Part shown: in pieces, positions 1-7,482 of the stretch
Numbering within the stretch: the first letter of the stretch is position 1
Layout: each line of letters starts with the position of its first letter
Notes under the pieces: model-generated
The model's database searches: none
What the model was told of the DNA's origin: nothing
What the model saw: only the letters and a program-made list of their open reading frames with translations
Translations under genes and position numbers: made by a program
Assembly (NCBI GenBank): GCA_016715105.1
Contig: JADKBO010000024.1
Location: 1 to 64,000, forward strand
Origin: Saprospiraceae bacterium
GTDB lineage: Bacteria; Bacteroidota; Bacteroidia; Chitinophagales; Saprospiraceae
DNA: 64,000 bases
Direction: 5' to 3'

Positions 1-738
1 AGCCCAATCCAAGTCATCTGAATTGTTATTTGGAAATACTGTAAATGTCAAGGAGCCTGGGTCTTTAATGATCCATTTCAACCAGACAGAAGCAAATTCT
101 TCTTGAATACAGGAAGCAGCTACTTCATTTCTTTCTGCCCCAACGTCTTGTAAGTTCTCTAGAGAATATGGCGTTTTATCGCAAAGAATATTTCCTCTTA
201 CACAATCTGATTCAGCTTTTTTTAATTGTGGAAAGGTATTGATACATAATCTGAATGAACCGACCCCACCATCTCTGGCAGCTATTCTGAGGAAATATTT
301 TCGACCAATGACCACATCTGAAACCAAAAACTCGATGTAATTGGCTCCTGTCAAAACAGAACTACAGCCCTCATCTATTAAGTTTCCGCAAGTTCCTGAG
401 TATAAAACAAACTGTGGTTTCACCATTGTTTTACCCGCGAAAGACCCCGATCCAAAAACCCTGATCAACATCGATGTTTTATCAGGTCTGAATGAAAACC
501 AAACATCTCTATCATCGGGATCTTCGCTATCTGGCCAACAATCACCTCTTTCTATTTCAGAAACATTGGCAGTGATATTACTGAAATCCAGTGAATCAGA
601 ACAAAAGTCGCTCACATCATTGATGTTGTATGCGAATCGACACTCCTCATTGGAAGAAATATCTTGTGCTGGTAAACAAGTCGCCACCCAAAAAAAAGCT
701 GACAAAAAAAATAGGGTTGTGACTTTATTTTTGCTCAT
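1..738 (-). CDS. Secreted protein, N-terminal part (runs off the left edge)
   Basis: Read on the minus strand from the ATG at 738, an open frame of 246 codons runs without a stop to the window edge. The first ~24 residues form a signal peptide: basic start (MSKNK), hydrophobic stretch and a CLPAQD junction. The mature part is rich in paired cysteines, with motifs such as DVWFSF, LYSGTCGNL and GSFRLCINTF. These resemble the repeated extracellular beta-sandwich (PPC-like) modules of large surface proteins in Saprospiraceae and relatives, which often end in a type IX secretion signal. That C-terminus lies outside the window. Function is unknown; the opposite-strand frame over 341-760 is a shadow of this gene. 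Confidence 0.72.
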   Translation of the reverse strand, partial: MSKNKVTTLFFLSAFFWVATCLPAQDISSNEECRFAYNINDVSDFCSDSLDFSNITANVSEIERGDCWPDSEDPDDRDVWFSFRPDKTSMLIRVFGSGSFAGKTMVKPQFVLYSGTCGNLIDEGCSSVLTGANYIEFLVSDVVIGRKYFLRIAARDGGVGSFRLCINTFPQLKKAESDCVRGNILCDKTPYSLENLQDVGAERNEVAASCIQEEFASVWLKWIIKDPGSLTFTVFPNNNSDDLDWA

Positions 739-915
739 AATTCATGCTATTTTGTATTAGAACGAAATCTTTTGGACTTAGGTTGGATACAAATACTATT
801 TTTGTGATAAAGATTTGTTAAACACACAGTTGTTTAAAATGTTATTTACAGCTAGCACTATCCAAATCATATAGATTAGTAGGCGTGGCAACAAATTTAT
901 AAAACTCCTCAATAA

Positions 916-1932
916 GTGAATGATATTTATCGATTTATAAAAATTTTGACCTTCCGCAAGGTATTCAATTTATTGAAGGTTTATAGTTCGTATATAATTT
1001 CTAAAACTTCAGGCAGGCAAATTCATTGGGGCAATCCATTCACCATATCCTTTGAACCAACTACCGCTTGTAACCTCCGTTGCCCGGAATGCCCGAGCGG
1101 TTTGCGGAGCTTTACGCGCGAAACAGGAAACCTTAAATCTGACTTTTTCAAAAACACCATTGATCAATTGGCCGATGATTTGATCTATTTGATTTTTTAT
1201 TTTCAAGGCGAACCATACATCAATCCAGAATTTTTGGAAATGGTAAAGTATGCCAAAAGCAAAGGCATTTACACCATTACCTCCACCAATGGTCATTTTA
1301 TGAATGCCGAAAATGCGAAAAAAACCATTGAAAGCGGTTTGGACAGGGTCATCATTTCCATAGATGGTACGACCCAAGAGGTCTACGAGCAATACAGAAA
1401 AGAAGGCAAACTAGACTTGGTTTTGAAAGGATCTAGAAATTTGATTCAACAAAAAAAACAACAAAAAGCAAATCACCCCCACACCATTTTCCAATTTTTA
1501 GTCGTCAAACCCAATGAACACCAAATTGCGGATGTTTATCAATTGGCTAAAGAAGTAGGCGTGGATGAGGTGAAACTCAAAACCGCTCAGGTTTATGATT
1601 ACGAAAATGGCAATGACTTGATTCCTACCATGGATAAGTACTCAAGATACAGGCAAAATGGAAATGGGAAATATGTGGTGAAAAATCAACTGCTCAATCA
1701 ATGTTGGAAGATGTGGCATTCTTGTGTCATTACTTGGGATGGAATCGTCGTTCCTTGTTGTTTTGATAAAGATGCTGAGCACAGATTAGGAAATTTAAAG
1801 GAACAAAGCTTCAAGGAAATATGGAATGGCCCCCTTTATAACCAATTTAGAAGCTTGATTCTCAAGGGCAGGGATCAAATAGATATTTGTAAGAATTGCA
1901 CAGAAGGCTGTAAAGTCTGGGAAAGTGCATAA
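916..1932 (+). CDS. Radical SAM/SPASM domain protein
   Basis: A 338-residue protein with the radical SAM cluster motif CNLRCPEC (Cys52, Cys56, Cys59), which binds the 4Fe-4S cluster that cleaves S-adenosylmethionine. The C-terminus is cysteine-rich (CWKMWHSC, VVPCCF, then CKNCTEGC), typical of a SPASM or twitch domain holding auxiliary Fe-S clusters. SPASM enzymes modify peptides, sugars or cofactors; no substrate can be named because no precursor peptide or partner gene is adjacent. The start is the GTG at 916, directly after an in-frame TAA; no in-frame ATG precedes the cluster motif. It is followed 27 bases later by a CNNM-family gene. Confidence 0.85.
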   Translation: MNDIYRFIKILTFRKVFNLLKVYSSYIISKTSGRQIHWGNPFTISFEPTTACNLRCPECPSGLRSFTRETGNLKSDFFKNTIDQLADDLIYLIFYFQGEPYINPEFLEMVKYAKSKGIYTITSTNGHFMNAENAKKTIESGLDRVIISIDGTTQEVYEQYRKEGKLDLVLKGSRNLIQQKKQQKANHPHTIFQFLVVKPNEHQIADVYQLAKEVGVDEVKLKTAQVYDYENGNDLIPTMDKYSRYRQNGNGKYVVKNQLLNQCWKMWHSCVITWDGIVVPCCFDKDAEHRLGNLKEQSFKEIWNGPLYNQFRSLILKGRDQIDICKNCTEGCKVWESA

Positions 1933-1937
1933 CTTTG
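1930..1937 (+). promoter_or_regulatory. Possible -7 box (TAACTTTG) for the CNNM-family gene
   Basis: TAACTTTG matches the Bacteroidota -7 consensus TAnnTTTG and overlaps the stop codon of the upstream gene. The ATG is at 1960, giving a leader of about 15-20 bases. No TTG or TTTG stands at the usual 19-23 base spacing, so this is weak. Confidence 0.35.
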
Positions 1938-1959
1938 CACCTTATACGACTCATAAAAT

Positions 1960-3222
1960 ATGCTTGTTTTCATCATCATTGTTTTACTCTTACTCTCCGC
2001 TTTATTTTCTGGATCGGAAATAGCTTTCGTTTCTGCCAATAAATTGGGCATCGAAGTCCTTAAAAATAAAGGGAACAAAAGGGGAAAGTTATTGTCAGAG
2101 TTTTACGATAAACCAAAAAAGTTCATGAGCGCCATGCTCGTTGGCAACAACATCGTTTTGGTTTTACTCACCATTTTTGCCACCCAGTTGATAGAGCCCT
2201 TATTCGCAACCTTTTTACCTCAAGGAAGTATATCCATCATTCTTTCAGTCACAGTCGTCATCACCATCGTAGTTTTGATATTTGGAGAATTCCTTCCCAA
2301 AACTTTGTTCAGGCTTTTCTCCAATGAACTCCTTTTCAAACTCGCACCGGTTTTGAAATTTTTCATGTTTATTTTATTCTTGCCAACTTGGTTTATGACA
2401 GCTTTGTCAAATTTCGTCCTCAAATATCTCTTCAACGCAAAGGATGAAACTGTAGAGACGGTGCTTTCCAAAATCGATTTGGAAGATTACATCAACGAAA
2501 GTGTACACGAAGAACAGGACATAGACAAAGAAATCCTTACAAACGCCCTCAATCTTGGTTCTCTAAAAGTGAGGGATTGTTTGATACCAAGAAATGAAAT
2601 CATCTACATCGACAAAAGCGATAGTGTGGAGGAAATGATTGCCTTGTTTAAAGAACATAAAATATCAAGAGTCATTGTCATTGACGGCGACATCGAAAAT
2701 GTCATTGGTTACGTACACCATCAACAATTATTGAGCAATCCCAAAAAATTTGATAAGTTATTGATGCCCATCAGTTTCATTCCTGATGCCATGGGCTTAC
2801 ATGAGTTGATGCGCAAATTCATTTTAGATCGCACTTACATATCTATAGTTGTTGACGAATTTGGAGGTATTACTGGACTCATAACATTAGAAGACATCCT
2901 AGAAGAAATCTTTGGGGAAATAGAAGACGAGCACGATGAGGAAGGACTCACCGATGAAAAAATCAGTGATGACGAATACTTGTTGGCAGGACGATTGGAG
3001 ATCGACTATCTCAATGATAAATACGACCTCGAAATCCCAGAAGGGGATTATCAAACCTTGTCTGGCTACATCATACTCTCAGAGCAAAATATTCCCACGC
3101 AAGGTGCGGAAATCATCATAGGCAATTATAAATACATACTGGAGTCCGTCAGTGACACCAAAATTGAGACGGTGAGGGTGCTCAAATTGCACGGTGAAAA
3201 AGAACAATCTGCTCAGGATTGA
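1960..3222 (+). CDS. CNNM/CorC (HlyC) family membrane protein with CBS domains
   Basis: A 420-residue protein in the order typical of the family: N-terminal DUF21/CNNM domain with about four membrane segments (residues 1-165, including the LFSGSEIAF motif), a CBS pair (about 195-320, including RNEIIYID and VVDEFGGITGLITLEDILEEIFGE, given in part), and a C-terminal CorC_HlyC domain (about 335-415). Members are linked to Mg2+ or Co2+ efflux; the Bacteroidota relative GldE belongs to the same family and supports gliding. Nothing nearby decides between ion transport and a GldE-like role. It converges on cmk. Confidence 0.85.
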   Translation: MLVFIIIVLLLLSALFSGSEIAFVSANKLGIEVLKNKGNKRGKLLSEFYDKPKKFMSAMLVGNNIVLVLLTIFATQLIEPLFATFLPQGSISIILSVTVVITIVVLIFGEFLPKTLFRLFSNELLFKLAPVLKFFMFILFLPTWFMTALSNFVLKYLFNAKDETVETVLSKIDLEDYINESVHEEQDIDKEILTNALNLGSLKVRDCLIPRNEIIYIDKSDSVEEMIALFKEHKISRVIVIDGDIENVIGYVHHQQLLSNPKKFDKLLMPISFIPDAMGLHELMRKFILDRTYISIVVDEFGGITGLITLEDILEEIFGEIEDEHDEEGLTDEKISDDEYLLAGRLEIDYLNDKYDLEIPEGDYQTLSGYIILSEQNIPTQGAEIIIGNYKYILESVSDTKIETVRVLKLHGEKEQSAQD

Positions 3223-3281
3223 TTTTGAATAAACAAGCAGAACTATTCAAATTTTAAATGGGCATATCGCTGGCAATAATA

Positions 3282-3941
3282 TTATAACTGTTTGCTTTCA
3301 ATTGCTTTTATTGCCAAAGCCAATTGCTCCTCTCGAGTAACTTTAGTAGTATCAATACAAACTGCATCTTCTGCCTGCCGAAGTGGTGACATTGCTCTTG
3401 TAGTGTCAATATGATCTCGGTGTTTAAGGTTTTCCTCAACCTCTGCATAACTCACCTCTTGACCTTTGGAGATAAGCTCTACGTATCTTCTCCTACTTCT
3501 TTCGCCAACATCAGCAATGATAAAAAATTTGTATTCGGCATTGGGAAATACAACTGTACCGATATCTCTGCCATCCATCACTAGGCTTTTGGTGGCCAAA
3601 CTTTGTTGTATGGCAACCAACTTTTTCCGCACGGCAGGAATGGCAGCCACCTCGCTCACAATTTGACTTACCTCTAGCGTTCTGATTTCTTTAGAAACAT
3701 CTTGACCATTGAGGGTGACACAATTTTCACCATCCTTGTTTTCAAAACTCACGGTGATATTGTCCAGAGAATCTTGCACCAATTTTTCATCACTCAAATC
3801 AATCTCATTCGTAAGAAAATACAAAGCAATGGCCCGGTACATAGCCCCGGTGTCAACGTAAATAAATCCCAAAATCTTGGCTAAATCTTTGGCAAGCGTA
3901 GATTTGCCACTTGATGAATATCCGTCAATGGCTACAATCAT
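3282..3941 (-). CDS. cmk: Cytidylate kinase
   Basis: A 219-residue protein that phosphorylates CMP and dCMP using ATP. The P-loop GYSSSGKST is at residues 7-15, followed by the CMP-binding DTGAMYRAIALYF and the conserved DGRDIGTVVFP. Arginines of the lid region (RSRRRYVEL, RDHIDTTR) are present, so the enzyme looks complete. The length matches bacterial Cmk (about 220-230). It is transcribed toward the CNNM-family gene and separated from its upstream neighbour by a likely terminator. Confidence 0.95.
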   Translation of the reverse strand: MIVAIDGYSSSGKSTLAKDLAKILGFIYVDTGAMYRAIALYFLTNEIDLSDEKLVQDSLDNITVSFENKDGENCVTLNGQDVSKEIRTLEVSQIVSEVAAIPAVRKKLVAIQQSLATKSLVMDGRDIGTVVFPNAEYKFFIIADVGERSRRRYVELISKGQEVSYAEVEENLKHRDHIDTTRAMSPLRQAEDAVCIDTTKVTREEQLALAIKAIESKQL

Positions 3942-3965
3942 AGAAAATGTTTTAAAGCTAAAAAT

Positions 3966-3997
3966 AAAGCCCCGATCAAAAAATGGTCGAGGCCTTT
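3966..3997. terminator. Imperfect hairpin, likely bidirectional terminator
   Basis: AAAGCCCCGATC faces GGTCGAGGCCTTT around a short A-run. On the minus strand the hairpin is followed by TTTATTTTT, and on the plus strand by ACCTTTTTT. It would end transcription of the DUF2795 gene before cmk. Confidence 0.5.
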
Positions 3998-4031
3998 ACC
4001 TTTTTTACATGATCAATATAGGACGAATAAA

Positions 4032-4253
4032 TTAATATTCATCCTCATTGAAAAGGAAATCATCTTTTCTCGGATAATCGGGCCAGATGTCCTCCATCGT
4101 TTCATAAATTTCTCCTTCATCCTCAAGCTCATTCAGGTTTTCAATAACCTCAATAGGAGCTCCAGATCTGATGGCATAATCTATCAACTCATCTCTTGTG
4201 GCCGGCCACGGTGCATCCTCTAAATGGTGTGCTAGTTCAAGCGTCCAGTACAT
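4032..4253 (-). CDS. DUF2795 small acidic protein
   Basis: A 73-residue acidic protein with the DUF2795 signature PWPATRDELIDYAIRSGAP (residues about 16-34) followed by an IEVIENLNEL helix and an acidic C-terminus. The family is conserved and near-universal in Bacteroidota as a short stand-alone protein of unknown function. No signal peptide or membrane segment is seen. The gene is monocistronic, between a terminator and a 214-base spacer with no visible feature. Confidence 0.85.
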   Translation of the reverse strand: MYWTLELAHHLEDAPWPATRDELIDYAIRSGAPIEVIENLNELEDEGEIYETMEDIWPDYPRKDDFLFNEDEY

Positions 4254-4467
4254 ACTATTATATATTATTTAGTAAAGTCTCAAATAGCTTGCAAAAGTAA
4301 TTTTTTCAACCATTCATTCAGCTATTTTTTTAAAATAATAGTGTAAATCGTAATGATGTCCTCATTGTTGATTTTACAGCTATCTCCATTAATACGATAA
4401 GGGTCAATAAAAGTTTCCTTTGTGATTCTTTTTATCAATATAAATTACAAGTAAACCCTCTATACCT

Positions 4468-4839
4468 CTAGGATTCTTTCCTAAGTTTATGATGAATAAA
4501 CAAAAAAAGCACAATACTTAATCCAATAGCCGCTGGTATAATAGCAGGATTATACTCCCCATTTTTTATGTGAATGACTAATGCTCCGACCATAATAGCC
4601 AATAAAGCAAATCCTCCATAATACCTGGTTGGCTCATAATATAAGGCAATGGATCCAATGACCTCTACCACCCCAACCGCATACATAAGTGCTAATGGCA
4701 ATTTCCAATAGTCAAAATAACCAACAATTTCGGGTAAAGCTACCAGATGCAACATACCAATACCCAGAAAACCGACAGAAAGGATGAGCAATAACAGGAT
4801 TTTTATCGCAGATAATACTTGTTTCAAAACTTGGTCCAT
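4468..4839 (-). CDS. DoxX-like membrane protein
   Basis: A 123-residue protein made of four predicted membrane helices (about residues 10-32, 45-65, 74-94 and 97-117) with the small-residue pattern of the DoxX/DoxX-like family (LFLLSVGFLGIGMLHL-type first helix, AVGVVEVIGSIALYYEPTRYYG in the second). Its role is not established; relatives contribute to membrane redox functions. A 12-bp perfect inverted repeat lies just upstream. Confidence 0.7.
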   Translation of the reverse strand: MDQVLKQVLSAIKILLLLILSVGFLGIGMLHLVALPEIVGYFDYWKLPLALMYAVGVVEVIGSIALYYEPTRYYGGFALLAIMVGALVIHIKNGEYNPAIIPAAIGLSIVLFLFIHHKLRKES

Positions 4840-4869
4840 ATGCTCATTTTTTATTTAACAAACTTGGTG

Positions 4870-4912
4870 AAATTTGGTTTCTAATCTACAGAAGCTCCTT
4901 GAAACCAAATTT
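4870..4912. terminator. 12-bp inverted repeat between the GNAT and DoxX-like genes
   Basis: AAATTTGGTTTC (4870-4881) is repeated in perfect inverse as GAAACCAAATTT (4901-4912) around a 19-base loop. It sits just past the stop of the GNAT gene and upstream of the DoxX-like gene. It may be a terminator or processing hairpin; there is no clear T-run. Confidence 0.4.
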
Positions 4913-4925
4913 ACGGAAGTTAAAA

Positions 4926-5378
4926 CTAAACATACAATTTCGCATTCAACCATTCACCTTCAATAATGGCATTGTTTTTCTTATAAAAATTGAGGGCAAC
5001 TTCATTCCATTCATACAATTGCCACTTGACCAACTTACAATTTTCCTCTTTGGCCAGTTCAAGAAAAGCATCAAACAAAAGCTGACCAATTCCAAAACGC
5101 CTATATTCTTTCTTTACAACAAAGTCTTCCAGATACAACATCTTTCCATTCCAAGTCGAAAAATTGAGGTAACCAAAACACATGCCAATGCAATTACCAA
5201 TTTCATTGTGGGCAACCAATATCTTAATTAAATTTTCATCAAAAGCACTTTCATAATCTTCCAAACTAGCATTCACAGCCTCTAAATGATCAACGTGTAA
5301 TGCCAATTCCTTTACCAAATCAAGTACATCTGATAAATCTTCCTTGTTTGCTTTCCTTATGGTAATGATAGGTGTCAT
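4926..5378 (-). CDS. GNAT acetyltransferase, diamine acetyltransferase-like
   Basis: A 150-residue protein with the GNAT fold. Motif A, which binds acetyl-CoA, is YLEDFVVKKEYRRFGIGQLL (about residues 82-101). The later WQLYEWNEVALNFYKKNNA segment resembles the spermidine/spermine acetyltransferase (SSAT) subgroup (pattern W..L.WN..A..FY). It probably acetylates a small amine, but the substrate cannot be read from the sequence. The gene stands alone next to the repeat block at 5.4-6.3 kb. Confidence 0.8.
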   Translation of the reverse strand: MTPIITIRKANKEDLSDVLDLVKELALHVDHLEAVNASLEDYESAFDENLIKILVAHNEIGNCIGMCFGYLNFSTWNGKMLYLEDFVVKKEYRRFGIGQLLFDAFLELAKEENCKLVKWQLYEWNEVALNFYKKNNAIIEGEWLNAKLYV

Positions 5379-5510
5379 TCCTTATATTTTCGCACAAAGT
5401 AAAATCATTTTTCCCAAAGCCACATCACACCCCTCCCAGTTTGTTAATTTTTAAACAAACCACCCTCAATACCATTTATTCATTACAATTATGCTCGTTT
5501 AATATTTATT

Positions 5511-5733
5511 CGTGCCAAATAGAAAGGGGCAAGCCCTTTCCCTACTTATGGTTCAATTTTAGTTTTTCGTATTCACCAATCACCATTTACCATTTACCAT
5601 CACCACACTATTCACCATTTACTATCCTCATTTCTCATTTCACATTTCAATCTCACACCATTCACCATTCCACATTTTACATCTCACATTTCCCATCTTA
5701 CATTTCACACCATTCAGCATTTACTATTCATAC
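5511..5733. repeat. Repeat module A: short hairpin head plus 7-bp repeat array
   Basis: The head contains GAAAGGG-GCAAG-CCCTTTC (5522-5540), a 7-bp perfect hairpin, and ends near 5560 without the second hairpin seen in modules B and C. From about 5570 to 5733 there is a C/T/A-rich tandem array of 7-base units such as ACCATTC, ACTATTT, ACATCTT and ACATTTC, with occasional 2-base slips. Open frames here translate to SHFTFHIS-type low complexity and are not genes. Confidence 0.8.
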
Positions 5734-5970
5734 TTGCTAAATAGAAATGGGCAAGCCCTTTCTTTACATTTGGTTCCATTTAATATTGGACTTGAGAAGC
5801 CAGAGCGTGCTCTGGCTCATCAACCGTAAACTTTCACCATCTCACACCATTCACCATTCACTATTTACTATTCACATCTTACACCATTCACTATTTACTA
5901 TTTACTATTCACATCTTACATTTCACATTTCACATTTCACATTTCACATCTCACAACATTCACCATTCAT
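5734..5970. repeat. Repeat module B: two-hairpin head plus 7-bp repeat array
   Basis: The head (5734-5820) starts TTGCTAAATAGAAATGGGCAAG, shown here only in its first bases, and includes a variant of the first hairpin. It ends in a 9-bp perfect hairpin AGCCAGAGC-GT-GCTCTGGCT (5798-5817). From about 5830 to 5970 there are 7-base units, with ACATTTC repeated four times in a row. The head is about 90% like module C. Confidence 0.85.
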
Positions 5971-5972
5971 TC

Positions 5973-6270
5973 GTGCTAAATAGAAAGGGCCAAGGCTTTT
6001 CTTAACTTATGGTTCCATTTAATATTGGTCTTGAGAAGCCAGAGCGTGCTCTGGCTCAACAACCTCAAACTTCCACCATCTCACATCTCTCACTATTCAC
6101 TATTTACCATTCACTATTCACTATTCACATCTTACACCATTCACTATTTACTATTCACATCTTACACTATTCACCATTCACTATTTACTATTTACTATTT
6201 ACTATTCACATCTCACATTTCACATCTCACATCTCACATTTCACATTTCACATCTTACATCACTGACATT
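5973..6270. repeat. Repeat module C: two-hairpin head plus 7-bp repeat array
   Basis: The head (5973-6059) matches module B nearly base for base, including AGCCAGAGC-GT-GCTCTGGCT at 6037-6056, 239 bases after its copy in B. The first hairpin is shuffled (GAAAGGGCCAAGGCTTTTC). From about 6070 to 6270 there are about 28 units of 7 bases of the form ACnnYTY. From 6271 to the rpsL promoter nothing is seen except AT-rich sequence. Confidence 0.85.
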
Positions 6271-6484
6271 TCTCAATAAATCGTTAAAAATTAAGCAGTA
6301 ACAATTAATCTATCTCATATTCAGAGCCTATCCAAAATAAAAATTAAATAAACTTTAATGTTTAAAACCCACATTTTCAGCCATTAAATTTTGAAACAAA
6401 ACCAATACACAAAACTTATCGAAGATAAAGAAGAGCTATCTTCCTAAAAATCAAATAGTTTGCTCTAATTATGAATATAAATAG

Positions 6485-6514
6485 TTGAATATTTGAAAAA
6501 TAATATTACCTTTG
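6485..6514 (+). promoter_or_regulatory. Promoter of the str-S10-spc-alpha operon
   Basis: TTG at 6485-6487 and TACCTTTG at 6507-6514 are separated by 19 bases, matching the Bacteroidota sigma-ABfr promoter (-33 TTTG, -7 TAnnTTTG). Transcription would begin near 6520, leaving a ~55-base leader before the rpsL ATG at 6577. Confidence 0.75.
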
Positions 6515-6576
6515 CAGTCTCTTTTTTCGAAGGGTGTATAAATCATTGAATTTTAAAGGAATAAAAAGATAGATAA

Positions 6577-6951
6577 ATGCCTACTATCAATCAGTTAGTA
6601 AAGAAAGGAAGACTTCAAATTGAAGCAAAATCAAAAGCAAGAGCACTTGATTCTTGCCCACAGAAAAGGGGAGTATGTACGAGAGTATATACCACCACTC
6701 CAAAAAAACCAAACTCAGCTTTGAGAAAGGTTGCAAAAGTGCGATTGACCAATCAAACGGAAATCATTGCTTATATCCCTGGTGAAGGGCACAATTTGCA
6801 AGAGCACTCGATTGTACTTGTCAGAGGAGGAAAGGTAAAAGATCTACCTGGAGTAAGATATACTATTGTAAGAGGTGCGTTGGATACAGCGGGCGTAAAC
6901 AATAGAAAAAAATCAAGATCAAAATATGGTTCTAAAAGACCTAAGAAATAA
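6577..6951 (+). CDS. rpsL: 30S ribosomal protein S12
   Basis: A 124-residue S12, first gene of the ribosomal super-operon. It carries [19 protein letters not shown], with the lysine at the position whose mutation gives streptomycin resistance (equivalent of E. coli Lys43), and [10 protein letters not shown], which includes the aspartate that is methylthiolated in many bacteria. Both sites are wild type, so streptomycin sensitivity is predicted at this locus. It lies at the decoding centre of the 30S subunit and is followed by rpsG after 33 bases. Confidence 0.98.
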   Translation: MPTINQLVKKGRLQIEAKSKARALDSCPQKRGVCTRVYTTTPKKPNSALRKVAKVRLTNQTEIIAYIPGEGHNLQEHSIVLVRGGKVKDLPGVRYTIVRGALDTAGVNNRKKSRSKYGSKRPKK

Positions 6952-6984
6952 ATTTAATTAAGACAATAATTAATAAGTCATAAA

Positions 6985-7449
6985 ATGAGGAAAAGGAAGC
7001 CAAAAAAGCGAGTTCTTCAACCGGATCCAAGGTTTAAAGATCCAGTCGTTACACAGTTTGTTAACAATTTGATGTGGCAAGGTAAGAAAAACACTGCCTT
7101 TGAAATTTTCTATGATGCTATGGACAAAATCCAAGAGCGTACTGGCGAAAACCCACATGAGGTTTGGGCTAAGTCTGTAGAAAATGCAATGCCAAATGTT
7201 GAAGTAAGAAGCAAAAGAATTGGTGGTGCTACTTTCCAAATTCCAACAGAAATCAGAGCTGAAAGAAGGCTTTCTATCGGAATGAAGTGGCTCATCAGAT
7301 TTGCAAGAGACAGAAGCGGTAAAGGTATGGCTGAAAAATTAGCTGCTGAACTAATTGCTGCAAGTAAAGGTGAAGGTGCTTCTATCAAAAGAAAAGAAGA
7401 TACCCACAGAATGGCAGAGGCAAACAGAGCTTTCGCTCATTTTAGATAA
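6985..7449 (+). CDS. rpsG: 30S ribosomal protein S7
   Basis: A 154-residue S7, a primary 16S rRNA binder that nucleates the 30S head and lies near the E site. It has the basic N-terminus MRKRKPKKR, the GGATFQIPTEIRAERR motif and the helical C-terminus. In E. coli S7 represses its own operon, but no equivalent leader structure is obvious in the 33-base gap to rpsL. It is followed by fusA. Confidence 0.98.
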   Translation: MRKRKPKKRVLQPDPRFKDPVVTQFVNNLMWQGKKNTAFEIFYDAMDKIQERTGENPHEVWAKSVENAMPNVEVRSKRIGGATFQIPTEIRAERRLSIGMKWLIRFARDRSGKGMAEKLAAELIAASKGEGASIKRKEDTHRMAEANRAFAHFR

Positions 7450-7482
7450 TCTTACATTACAAAACTTTAATTATTAAGTATA

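Noticed and set aside
341..760. Plus-strand frame of 139 codons
   Set aside because: It lies opposite the signal-peptide gene of the minus strand, which has clear coding features through the same bases.
1009..1392. Minus-strand 127-codon frame inside the radical SAM gene
   Set aside because: Shadow of a well-conserved gene; no conserved protein features.
5560..6270. CRISPR array
   Set aside because: The 7-base units are too short and contiguous, with no spacers of uniform length and no cas genes.
5372..6279. Several overlapping plus-strand frames rich in Ser, His, Phe, Thr and Ile
   Set aside because: They are translations of the 7-base repeat arrays in three frames, with no start context and no protein-like composition.
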